Below, piece by piece: positions 9,858-20,044 of a stretch of 64,000 bases of DNA (position 1 is its first letter; each line of letters starts with the position of its first letter). Origin of the DNA: Cryptomeria japonica (Eukaryota > Streptophyta > Pinopsida > Cupressales > Cupressaceae); contig NC_081407.1 in assembly GCF_030272615.1 (NCBI RefSeq), forward strand, positions 150,161,744 to 150,225,743. Direction: 5' to 3'. The notes below the pieces were generated by a model. That model saw only the letters and a program-made list of their open reading frames with translations, ran no database searches and was not told the DNA's origin. Both the position numbers and the translations under genes were made by a program.

Positions 9858-11961
9858 CTACTCAGAAAAGGTGAGATTATGAGGCCCTATCATGTGAGCC
9901 ACCATAGCTTGGAATTTGTCAGTATCCAGATCCTGGGGTACATTTGTTTCCAATAGTGCTTGTTCCAAGATGTCCTTGTTTTTTGGTGAAAGTTTCAGCA
10001 ACTCAAGTATAGATATTTGAGCAGGAGTTTTGCGTAGTTGACTGACTAGGCCATATTGAATTTTGGGTATGGTGTCTGCTGCTATCATATGCCCCTTCAA
10101 GACATACTTTTGAGCTCTGGTGGTTACATTGAATGATTCATGTTTGCATTTGTCCTTGATTGTAATGACATTTACTTGATTGTCATCGGTTGATACAAGA
10201 TTGATGGTGTTATTGTATATGTGATTGATACAAGCTTCACGTGTATCGTTTGAGGTCGAAGATCCATCCTTTTTGTAGTGTGGAAGAGGATTCTTAAAGG
10301 CACCATGGTCACCATTTGTCTTGAGACCATCGACTGTTAAATCGCCTCTATCAATCATGTCTTGAACAATGTTTTTCAGTCTCATGCATTCATTTGTTTG
10401 ATGTCCTTTATTTCGGTGAGAATCACAAAAGTGTGAGGCATTCTACCAAGGTGGTTTAATTTGCAGTTCAAAGTTATTGATTGCTGGTAAGGAGATAATT
10501 TTGTTTTCCAAGATTTCTCTGAATGCGGACTCCAATGATTGTCCTAATGGTGTGTAGATGTGTTTTGGAAAGTTGTTGGTGTTACCTCGTGAGTTTGTAT
10601 TAGATCCTTGATTGGTGTTATTGTCTTAGGCATTGTTGGTGTTGTTTGTGTTAAGATGATCTTGATTGGTAGTTGGTGCATAAGTGTTAGTACCTTGGTT
10701 AGCACCCTTTTGATTCTTGGTAGTCTGAGGATTTCCTGATAAAGCTAACACTGGTTGTTTGGACTTCACATCATTAGTTTCATTTCCTCCTTCATTTACA
10801 GTATTTTTTTTTCTAGTCTAGAACTTGGATTTGTCTAAGTTATTGTTATTTTGGTTATTGTAATGAGAGTTGGATGAATTTGTTCCTTCTTTGAAGAATT
10901 TCATTGTTTCTTTCTAGACATATGTTTTCTCTACTTGGATGCCATTTTCAATCAATTTGGCAAAAGATGGTATTCAAATTGTCGATGAAAATTTCCATCT
11001 TTTCCTTTTCAGGCACATCTCGAGGATATCTCGAGACCATTCATCGCCAATGTTGAAGGAATACCATGAATGTTTCGTTGTTCTTCTATTTGGTATTGCA
11101 GACATCTATCATGGTGATGGCATGTTGAATGTTGTAGGAATATTGAGTGATAAATTTGCTGACAAATTCATCAAAGGATCTGACAGGAGGTGTGATTTTG
11201 GATAACCATTCCATTGTTTTCCCTCCCAAGCTTCTTGGGAATAACCTCATTAAATAAGTGTCATCATGGGCAAATTCCAGGCTCATGGTACAAAATTCCT
11301 GAACATGATCACGTGGATCGCTTTTCCCATCATATTTGTCAAATTTGGGAATGTCTGAATTTGGAGGAAAATGTACCATGTTTAACCTTCTGTCAAAAGG
11401 ATAAGGAAAAATTTCATTCAACGAATACCATACTGTTGATTCTTGTTGCATGTCTTGCATTTGTTTTTGCATCATTTGCATTTGTTGTGTAAGAGCAACC
11501 AAGGGTGCATTTGTTTGCCGAGTGAAGAGTTCCTCCCTCTCATTGTTTCTAGTTTGGAATGGCGTGTGTAGCGGTATGTTTTCTTCAAGGATGTTTTGCT
11601 CGGGTATGTTTTGCTCGAGTATTTTTTGCTCAAGAAGGATTTTCTCAGGGTCACATGCATCCTCTTCTCTTTGTTGTTCTTGATAAGTATAGAGTCGAGA
11701 CCTTGTTCTAAAAGTGTTTGAATCAAAGTCTTCAGGAATCCTAACTCCTTTGCTTGCGAGCATGAGTAGGTATTTTTCTTTATTGGCCTCTATGATTCTT
11801 TGGAATGAGGCACTTTCTTGGCATTCCTGAAGGAGTTCCTCGGTGATCTCCGTGTCTTCTAGATTTGGATAGTCGAAGGGATTTGATAATCGTTACCCCA
11901 TACTGGACTCTGGTTGTGTTTCCCTTTGTTTGTTTCATTGAGAGCGAGTGATAGCGGGCAT
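9858..11961 (-). pseudogene. Ty3 gag (Tat element)
   Basis: The likely start is the ATG at 11,961 (MPAITRSQ), with a TGA eight codons later and another stop before the long open piece 11,763-11,086. That piece carries a retrotransposon gag domain (IPKFDKYDGKSDPRDHVQEF, then TMEWLSKI and SFDEFVSKFITQYS). Near 10,440-10,385 a Cys/His knuckle-like motif reads FCDSHRNKGHQTNEC, after which 10,385-9,858 continues as MRLKNIVQDMIDRGDLTVDG. Between 11,086 and 10,440 the frame is badly broken. The family role is formation of the particle that packages element RNA. Confidence 0.75.
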
Positions 11962-12348
11962 CTAGTAGAAACTTTCTGTGATGAAGGGAATGAATTCCTC
12001 TTCTGTGTCTTTTTCAGGTGTTGGTGGCTCTACTCGAGGTATGTTGTAAGTAATGCAAACGTCTGGGAAGAAAGTTGGATTGATTTTTCCTCCACGATTC
12101 AAGCTTTGGCTGAATGTCTCTTTTTGACAGAATGCTCTACTCCTCAATGGTTTCTCATCAAATTTGTTTGTTTTGTCTTGAAGATACAAGTGCATATGAC
12201 AGAGGAATGTTCGATGAGATTTGAAGATTTGGCAATTGATGTATAAAAACCTATTCCGTTTAGCAAGTTTGTGAGAACTAGGTTGTTGTTTCCTTAACTC
12301 GTTGTTGTGATAAATACTCTTTCTTCTCAGAATATGAGGATTAGTCAT
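11962..12348 (-). other. Open reading frame of 128 codons just upstream of the Tat gag
   Basis: The minus-strand ORF 12,348-11,962 ends one base before the proposed gag ATG. Its product is basic at the N-terminal half (KSIYHNNELRKQQPSSHKL) and acidic at the end (PEKDTEEEFIPF). Ogre/Tat elements often carry an extra ORF before gag, so this could be such an ORF1 or simply the N-terminal part of gag before a stop. I do not recognise a domain. Confidence 0.3.
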
Positions 12349-12808
12349 GCATGGGTGATCAATGGTTTCCTTTGATTTGTTTTGGATTCAAGATATCTTG
12401 TTTGGAAACTTAAGTCTTCTTTTATCAAATGAAGGTTTAGATGCTCCCTCATGACAAAGTGCATCAAATGTTATGGGATAAGAGCTTTCCCGATATGGAA
12501 ACTCGATTTGACAACTTTAGTTTGAAACAAGTATATTTTTGGGATAAAATCCATTTGATTGGAGGACCTTTTGATACATGTGATGGTGTTACTTGATTCT
12601 GATAGGAAAGATGTGTTAATCCTTTGATTAGTTTTTGGCTTTTGACAACCTTGTTCTAAGAAAATCTTGCTTTTGGAGTAGTTTTGATACTCTGACTTTG
12701 TATTTCTGTTTGATGGAGTCCAAGTGAGGAAAGATGGCTTCCTAAACTGTTTTTAGAATTTTCAAAAAAAAATTATGTTTGGCTCTTTGATTTCTCAGTT
12801 TCGGCGAT
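12349..12808. other. Leader of the Tat element, no feature recognised
   Basis: About 460 bp between the upstream ORF and the minisatellite. No long ORF, no recognisable primer-binding site and no repeat was seen. Its place between candidate 5' LTR and gag makes it untranslated leader by position. Confidence 0.4.
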
Positions 12809-13175
12809 GCGCTAAGCCAGAAACCCAATGCACTACTAAATGTCTTAAACCCGCTAGAGAATGATCTCAACGCGCTAAGTTGCCTTTTTGACGCGCTAAC
12901 TTGGACTATTTGATTTTGATCTAGTTTTTAAAGCTATGTGCTAATTTATGTCTTATCAATGCACCAACTTTTGACCTCAACGCGCTAATGTTTGGTCTCC
13001 ACGCGCTAAGTTGTTGCTCCAACGTGCTAGGTTGTTTCCAGCAAGCGCTAAGATTTGAACTGTTGAAGGCTGAGATTGTTTATGCGCTAAAGTTCAAAAC
13101 TTATGTGCTAAGTTGAAGCTTTCACGCACTAAAAGATGGTTCCAAAGCGCTAAGATGTTGCTCTTACGCGCTAAA
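12809..13175. repeat. Degenerate 21-bp minisatellite with core GCGCTAA
   Basis: The heptamer GCGCTAA or a one- or two-base variant starts at 12,809, 12,830, 12,851, 12,872, 12,893, 12,938, 12,961, 12,982, 13,003, 13,024, 13,045, 13,084, 13,105, 13,126, 13,147 and 13,168. Nearly all steps are exactly 21 bp, with three phase slips. The core is conserved while the other 14 bases vary. On the minus strand 21 bp equals seven codons, and each unit begins Leu-Ala-(Arg/His/Leu), with some units interrupted by TGA. Coding or structural origin cannot be decided here. Confidence 0.85.
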
Positions 13176-13301
13176 CTACCCTGGTTGTTTTGAATTGGTG
13201 GTTTTTCTGTGATTTTTGAATTCTTCTCAACTGTGATGGACGATTTTTTGAAGTATAACATGAAAACACAACATAAAAGAGATAACCATTTTTCCTAGTA
13301 T

Positions 13302-13427
13302 ATATATATATATGCATACATATACACATACATGTATATGTATATATATGCATACACATACATATACATATGTCTATATATGTATATATATGCATACACA
13401 TACATATATATGTACATACATATATAT

Positions 13428-13514
<87 letters not shown>

Positions 13515-13683
13515 CATACATATATACATACACATATATACACATATATACATATGTGTATATATGTATATACATATGTATATGTATGTATATATACATA
13601 TACATATACATATATGTAGATATATGTATATGTATATGTATGTATATATATACAAACATATACATATACATATACATATACAC

Positions 13684-13715
<32 letters not shown>

Positions 13716-13810
13716 GTGTATATGTATATACACATATGTATGTGTATATACATATGTGTATATACATATATGTATATGTATATGTATATGTATGTGTATG
13801 TATATGTATA

Positions 13811-13841
<31 letters not shown>

Positions 13842-13858
13842 GTATACATATATATTCT
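13302..13858. repeat. Compound microsatellite (TATACA/TATG with a long CA tract)
   Basis: Alternating purine-pyrimidine sequence. A pure (CA) run of about 33 units lies at 13,430-13,495, embedded in TATACATA-type repeats. Long open frames here in several phases (Ile-Tyr and Thr-His repeats) are an artefact of the repeat. Confidence 0.95.
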
Positions 13859-13868
13859 GTATACCTAT

Positions 13869-14070
13869 ATAATTGAATAAAATGATTTATTCAATTTAAA
13901 TGATATAAAAGGCTTAGGTGAATTTAAATAAATAAATTGAATAATTTATTTAATTAAATAGAGGAATGTGGATGATTTAATTAAATTAGATTTAACTAAA
14001 TAGAGGAATGAGAATAAAATGAACATTAAATATTCATTTAGGAATATGGTCATTTTAATAAGTCTACACA
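13869..14070 (-). repeat. Duplicate of the first ~200 bp of the candidate Ty3 LTR
   Basis: From AATTGAATAAAATGATTTAT to AATAAGTCTACACA, it matches 15,698-15,899 almost base for base in the same orientation, 1.83 kb apart. Both copies are followed on the right by dinucleotide microsatellites. On the minus strand it starts TGTAGACTTATTAAAATGAC. Confidence 0.85.
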
Positions 14071-14077
14071 TATATAT

Positions 14078-14387
14078 ACAGTGTGTGTGTGTGTGTGTGT
14101 GTGTATGTATATATACATACATGTATGTATGTGTATGTGTATGTGTATGTGTATGTGTGTATATATATATATACATATGTGTGTATATATATATATATAC
14201 ATATGTGTATATATATACATATGTATATATATATAAACATGTATATATATGTATATACACATGTATATATATATAAATGTTTATATATATATATATATAT
14301 ATACATACATACATACATATGTATATACATATATACATGTGTATATACATATATATACATGTGTGTATATATATATACATGTATATG

Positions 14388-14421
<34 letters not shown>

Positions 14422-14445
14422 CATATATATCTATATACATATTGT
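14078..14445. repeat. Compound microsatellite (GT then TATACA)
   Basis: A (GT) run at about 14,080-14,104 followed by GTATGT and TATATACA repeats up to 14,445. Apparent ORFs in this stretch are repeat artefacts. Confidence 0.95.
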
Positions 14446-14449
14446 ATGC

Positions 14450-15899
14450 AGGAAAAGCGGTTCAATGAAACTTAAATTGTGAAAATATTCAAAGATTTTC
14501 TCACACACCCATGGGACTCTTGATGCAAGTTATGGAGTCATGAGGAATAGCTCAACTTTCCGAGGACTGTTCCATGGTTCTCTATCTCACAAGGTCCCTC
14601 AAGCCAATGCCTTTGCTCTCAGATCACTGAGCAAAGTGACTTAGGTATGACAAATGCAAGAACGAGGGATGCTTTAGATTAAATGTAGTATGAATGCATC
14701 CTATTTATGCATGATTCTAACAAATGAACTAAACTAGATGATAAGATGACAAGGTTAGTAAAAATACTATCCTAACATGATATACTAGTTATATGATTTA
14801 AGCTAAGATGATAGAAATGCTCTAAAATGATTATTAGATTTATTTCTATTACAAAGAGAGGCTAGATGTTTGCTAAAATTAGGAGTATAAGTATGATGCT
14901 AAAGACTTGGATTGTTAAAATGGAGGGATGGGGGCTCTATTTATAGGAAAAATAGGGCAATGGATGGTTAGGATTGAAGGATTTTATCAAGGGTCGGGAT
15001 TGAAAGTTATCAATCCATGTTTACAATTCTCACCAATGAAATGGTGACAATTGTCAACATAAGACTGCTTGAGAGGAGAGGTAAGAAGCATTAAATGCTT
15101 GAGAAGACCTCATGGTTACCTTAGGAGATAAGGGTTAAGGTTAGGTTAGGGTTATCCATTGGATAAAGCTTCTACCCAAAGGGAAAACTCTTGTGCAAGG
15201 GTTAAAGGGATAACCATGGTCAAAGCAATGAATGCTTGATGAGACCCCTGGGTTAGATGAGGGTTGAGTTAGGCAAAAAGTCTCTAACCATGCCACAAAG
15301 GGTTAGTTAACCATTAATGGTTTGAAAGACTTTGGGGACAAATTTGGGGGTAGTCAACAAGTTAGCTTGTTGAAGGCATAACGGCTTTAATGCCTTTGGA
15401 AGACTTTACTCCAATTTTGAGAAGTGACCTCCTCAAATTTAGGGAAAGGGGATAATTGAAGGGTTTAGGTTAATTGATTAGGATTAGAGGGATTCTAGAA
15501 GAATTTAGGAAGAGGGTTAGGAGGCAAGTGGGAGATGTAGGGAAATGTAAGTGGGTGAGGGATAATAGGGTTTAATTAAACTAAATTGCTTTATTTTAAT
15601 TTGGTTGCAAGTGGGGAATTTAAATAAATTAGATTTATTTATTTGGGGTGAACTATTTAATTAAATGTAAATTTAATTAAAAGTAGAGAGAAGGGATTTA
15701 ATTGAATAAAATGATTTATTCAATTTAAATGATATAAAAGGCTTAAGTGAATTTAAATAAATAAATAGAATAATTTATTTAATTAAATAGAGGAATGTGG
15801 ATGATTTAATTAAATTAGATTTAACTAAATAGAGGAATGAGAATAAAATGAACATTAAATATTCATTTAGGAATATGGTCATTTTAATAAGTCTACACA
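14450..15899 (-). repeat. Candidate 5' LTR of the Tat element
   Basis: On the minus strand it starts TGTAGACTTATTAAAATGAC at 15,897 and contains a TATA-like CCTATAAATAG (14,947-14,937). It ends near TTTTCCTGCA (about 14,450). It has no coding content and lies upstream of gag in the right orientation, hence the LTR call. The partner LTR is outside the window, so this cannot be confirmed. The TGTAGAC start resembles that of another LTR at 43,591. Confidence 0.5.
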
Positions 15900-15922
15900 C
15901 ACACACACACAATATATATATC

Positions 15923-15993
<71 letters not shown>

Positions 15994-16032
15994 ATACATG
16001 TATGTATGTGTATGTGTATGTGTATATATATA
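15895..16032. repeat. CA/TG microsatellite
   Basis: (AC)n at about 15,895-15,911 and (TG) of about 32 units at 15,928-15,992, followed by GTATGTGTATG repeats. Confidence 0.95.
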
Positions 16033-16870
16033 TTCATTTGACATTATGACAACAAGGTCACTCGAAGCACCATTGTCTCGCATTTTCAGGTTCAAATTCC
16101 AAACATAGGTTCCCCTCTTCTCCTTGATTCTAGATCTATATTTATGGTTGCATATCATATTAGAAACTATTTGTTCATATTAATTTATGTCAATTTTATA
16201 CCTTTTGGCCCTAGATCTAGCATTTAATTTACATCTTTCTATAGCTCATTTTCAACTCAAATAGGGAGATCTGAATCCCTCTTGTGCTAAGTCCTTTTCA
16301 ATCATATTTTTGATTGAGCCAAGTGGATTCACCCCTAACCCTAATATTTTATTTGGGAAATAGGGTTTGTTCCTAATTTGTATTCATAAACTTGTGAACA
16401 CCTCATTTTCATACATTACAACATCCTTTCATGTTTTCTTTTAACCTCTAATCGTTATTTCATGTCATTAAATTAGTTTTTCTATGGTCTTGCGAAAAAG
16501 AAAATTAATCCTTGCCAAGATTGAGCTCCCAAATGGTATTTAGAAACCATCTCATTATAGACATAAGTCCAGTAAGTTGAGGTGCATCTCACCAATTTCT
16601 TGTAAGTTCACTTTTAGGGATCTAGGTTTAATTTCACATGCTAGATAATTTATATGTGCTAATAAATGTTAGTTCCATAGGACACAAATTTAAACTAGGA
16701 TACAACACCACCAATTTACATATTTTGAAGCATTCATCCAAATAAGTTCCTAAATTTTGCACACTGGTGAACCAATTCTCAATATCTTTAACAACATCTA
16801 CCTCTATTTAGAATCTAACCATCACATTTAAATTATCTTAGTTCCACAAATTTAATTCTACTAGGTGGTC
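16033..16870. other. AT-rich stretch, nothing recognised
   Basis: No ORF of note, no repeat boundary and no RNA gene seen. It may be tail sequence of another old element, which I could not assign. Confidence 0.4.
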
Positions 16871-16884
16871 CAACATTTTTTTTT

Positions 16885-19477
16885 CTTTGATATATGTAGC
16901 ACTAAGGAGGTCACTCCTAGTTTTAAAAGAAGTGTCTTCATGAATGAATGATAAAACATACAAAATGGGGTTCAACAAAACAATATATGTCACTCCATGA
17001 CCAATCAAATATTTCTAGTGAACTAGACCAACCTATTCATCCATCTCTAGCTCCTTTACCCTATGCTCCACTAGATCCATAAGTAGTCCTAGGGATTCAA
17101 TTCACTCTACTATCTACGGTGTGTCAAAAATCTCCTTCAATAGCTCCAACTTGCTCATCACCTAGAATTTCCTGGGCCCCTTTCCCACTCTTGTTTACCA
17201 AATAATAAAGGGGATCCACAAGCCATTGTATAAAAATTTTGGCTTCATCTAGGTGCCACCCTTCAATAAAATCCCAATATCATTATCACCATATCTAGCA
17301 TCAATTTCATATCTAGTCTCCAATGAGATCCCTAGCTTCCAAAAGACACACCATAAACATGGAGGCTATGCCATTAGTCACCTTGAATTTGTTGGTTAGT
17401 TTTAAGAAAAATACACAAGGATGAGATTAATAACCTCTAATATCTTTGATTCCCCAACATTGAAGAGCTTTCATATTTTGTTATGCATCACCAAACCCTT
17501 AAAGGCCATTTTTCTATCTTTGGCATTCAGGTAGATAGTCGTCTGCATTGAGAATGTCAAGTTATTTGTACATCATATGCAAGAGATAAGCACTTCATGT
17601 GTTCTCCCACCCAACACAATTACACCACATGAGTTGCACCATACCAAAACTAATAATAAGGGTCATCCATCATCCTATCATCCTCTTCAAGCTTGCCTAG
17701 GACTTCCCAAGAATCTACCAACTCTATGCTTGCATGATTTTCCATCATTTTGATGATCAATTTATCCAATTTATTTATCCAACATGGTTTCCCTCACAAT
17801 GAACATGGGAAAATTTAAAGTCATCTAATTTGAATAGTCCCTTTCATATTTGGGGAATAATTTTTTTCAATTTTTAATTTGACATTTCCTTGTGTTGAAT
17901 GCACATTGATAGTGATCAACGATCCCCCTCTAGGTGTACCTTTTTGTAGCACTTCCATTTACATAACTGGGCCCTTATGCAGGCCACTTGAAACTCAACC
18001 TCATCATTTATGTCATTTGGTAGCTTCCTTGCTTCCACATCTAGTATAATTCCTTCTTGATCATAAATAACACATCTCGGTTCAAGGGTCTAGAATTCCC
18101 CCTAGTAGCCCCATCAAAGTTCACCTTCATCCAATCCTCCTTAGGAAAATTCCACCATGTATCTACTCTACTAAAATGAGCATGATCAATCTGAGGATGA
18201 CCATAAATTGGAGGAACAAAAAGGCCATGGCCAATGATCATTATTTGATTGTCCCACAAGAAGTATTCACTACATCTAATACTTTGGTTTTTTGCTACAT
18301 TGTTGACCAACTCCATAATTGAGGCCTCTATCTTATTGATCAAAGCACTAGCAGGGAGTTATTTATTCTGGAATATCCTTCTATTTTTCTCTTTTTGAAT
18401 TTCACAAATAATAATATATGATTTAGATTTCCATAGAATTGAAAAACTGCTTGTTTATGCAAGCTTGACCAACCTTGAAACACAGAAGGGACATTTGGGG
18501 ACAATGGTGCTTCCCATCTTAATTTCCTCACCACCCATTTCCAACATTCTACCTTGAATTCACATTGTAGCAAAAGATGATCAATCGATTCTTCTTCCTT
18601 TCATAGTGGGCAACAAAGCGAGCCCACAAAGACAATTTTCCTAAGTTTGTCTCTTGTTGGGATTCTATTTTGAAGAGCAACCTAGGTGAAAGTACCTTCA
18701 TTAGGCAAACACTCCTCGCTCCAAGGAAACTACACTGGCCACTCCTCCTTGTTTAATATTGCTTCTTTCAACTTATACCCCATGTTGACATTACAATTTC
18801 CCAACTTAGAAGAACACTATCTTACTTCATCTACTTTCATGGATAAAAAAATATTCCCTTTCTCAAGAATTATGCTTAATGCCTCTTTTTGAGCCTCAAA
18901 ATACAAAGTGTTGGAAATATTTCCATTTCCACAATGAAATCCTATTGTTTCCCTAAAATTCCACATAGTCCAATACTTTAGTGCCCCATGCAAGGGATAA
19001 GATTGTTTTGGCTTCATCTAGACCCTAAATATCTAAGATAGTTTGATGACCCTCCCACGAATCATCCCAATTATTTGGTTTTTTCCCATTCCTAGTCTCC
19101 TATATAATATATTTCATTATAATATCTTTGTAAATTAGAAGAAAATTCCAAATAGTACCCTGAAGGTGGATTAATAACTATGAGGATTCTTTTGAAGTCG
19201 TTTGTGTTGAAATGTTTGTTTTGCAATACTTCACCCATTTTTCATTTGATATGCTATACATATTCCACACTAGCCTTGCTACTAAGGCCAAGCTCATGAT
19301 GATCTAGTTTCTTTTGGACTACAAATTTTATCCCAAGAAATTAAAGGAATTTTATTTTGATTTTTACTTCTATTCCAAATGAATTTCCTCATTCTTTTCT
19401 CAATCTAGTTACACAACTTTTGGGGTAACTTTATACATAACATTGCATAGATTGGGATTGCAAAGACAACTTATTTT
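16885..19477 (-). pseudogene. LINE segment 5: RT C-terminal part, zf-RVT and RNase H of the split L1-type LINE
   Basis: The minus strand from 19,477 reads FAIPIYAMLCIKLPQK then IEKRMRKFIWNRSKNQ, the post-RT segment of plant LINEs. About 18,690-18,540 gives LQNRIPTRDKLRK and ESIDHLLLQCEFK, the zf-RVT domain. An RNase H domain follows (DWMKVNFDGATRGN, about 18,130-18,090; KVHLEGDR, about 17,935; FKFSHVHCEGNHV, about 17,820), a domain found at the end of ORF2 in many plant L1s. Stops and shifts are frequent. From about 17,750 to a T-run at 16,875-16,885 (a possible poly(A) tail on the minus strand) I take the sequence as 3' UTR by position only. The upstream end joins segment 4 in frame once the unit at 19,478-23,762 is removed. 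Confidence 0.85.
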
Positions 19478-20044
19478 TGTTGGAAATATTGTCATTAATG
19501 TCAAAGGTTGATGTTTGATTATTGGAAATGTTGTCATCAATGTCAAAATTTGTTGTTGTCTCCATCAGTTAAAGATGTTGTCATTGATATCAAAGAGCAT
19601 TGATGCATTGATATGTTGATGAAAAAGATTGTCTTTAATTAATAAAGAATGATATTGCTAATATTAAATCAAGCTTTGGTCCTCAAGTGTTTAGTGTTCA
19701 GTACTAGAAGTTATGAGGTAGGGCTAACCCTTGACCCTCATAATTGTCTTAATACTCAATGTTGATTGAAGTCCCTATTTAATGGTGGTTGAATTATATT
19801 TTTGTTTAGAGAGATGAGGGATGTTCAACCTCAAATTCTTGATGGGTCATAATTCATCATTGTTTGGGCTTGTGGTTTAACTTTTTTGAAGGCGTTTGGA
19901 ATGTGTTAATCTTAACATCTGATCTTTGAACATCAATAGGGATTCATGATGTGTTTATTGGGCACGTACTTTAATGTGTTTGATGTTTGATGAATTGAAG
20001 TATGAAGAACCTTTGTTCACTGACCCTTGATGAAGATGTTTTTA

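Larger units (their letters stand above)
1..12350 (-). mobile_element. Decayed Ty3 (gypsy) retrotransposon, Tat-type, internal region, cut by the left edge
   Basis: On the minus strand the translated order is gag (11,961 down), protease (about 9,800), a G-patch-bearing linker (about 3,990), reverse transcriptase and RNase H (2,617-1,380), a second RNase H (about 1,290-1,020) and integrase (640 to the left edge). The second RNase H after the Ty3 RNase H is the hallmark of the plant Tat lineage (archaeal-type RNase H), which is known family biology. The element is split at 4,030-9,060 by copia-1. Joining the flanks with one copy of the 5-bp target duplication keeps the minus-strand frame open across the junction. 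There are many in-frame stops and at least one frameshift near 2,910, so it is inactive. The 3' LTR lies off the left edge; the 5' LTR is probably the segment at 14,450-15,899. Confidence 0.8.

Noticed and set aside
12809-13175. CRISPR-like array
   Set aside because: Unit is 21 bp with only a 7-mer conserved and no unique spacers; the context is a plant retrotransposon.
13171-13876. Overlapping ORFs of 95-198 codons on both strands
   Set aside because: They are translations of TATACA and CA microsatellites (Ile-Tyr, Thr-His, Val-Cys runs), not genes.
14019-14482. Several ORFs in the second microsatellite block
   Set aside because: Same repeat artefact.
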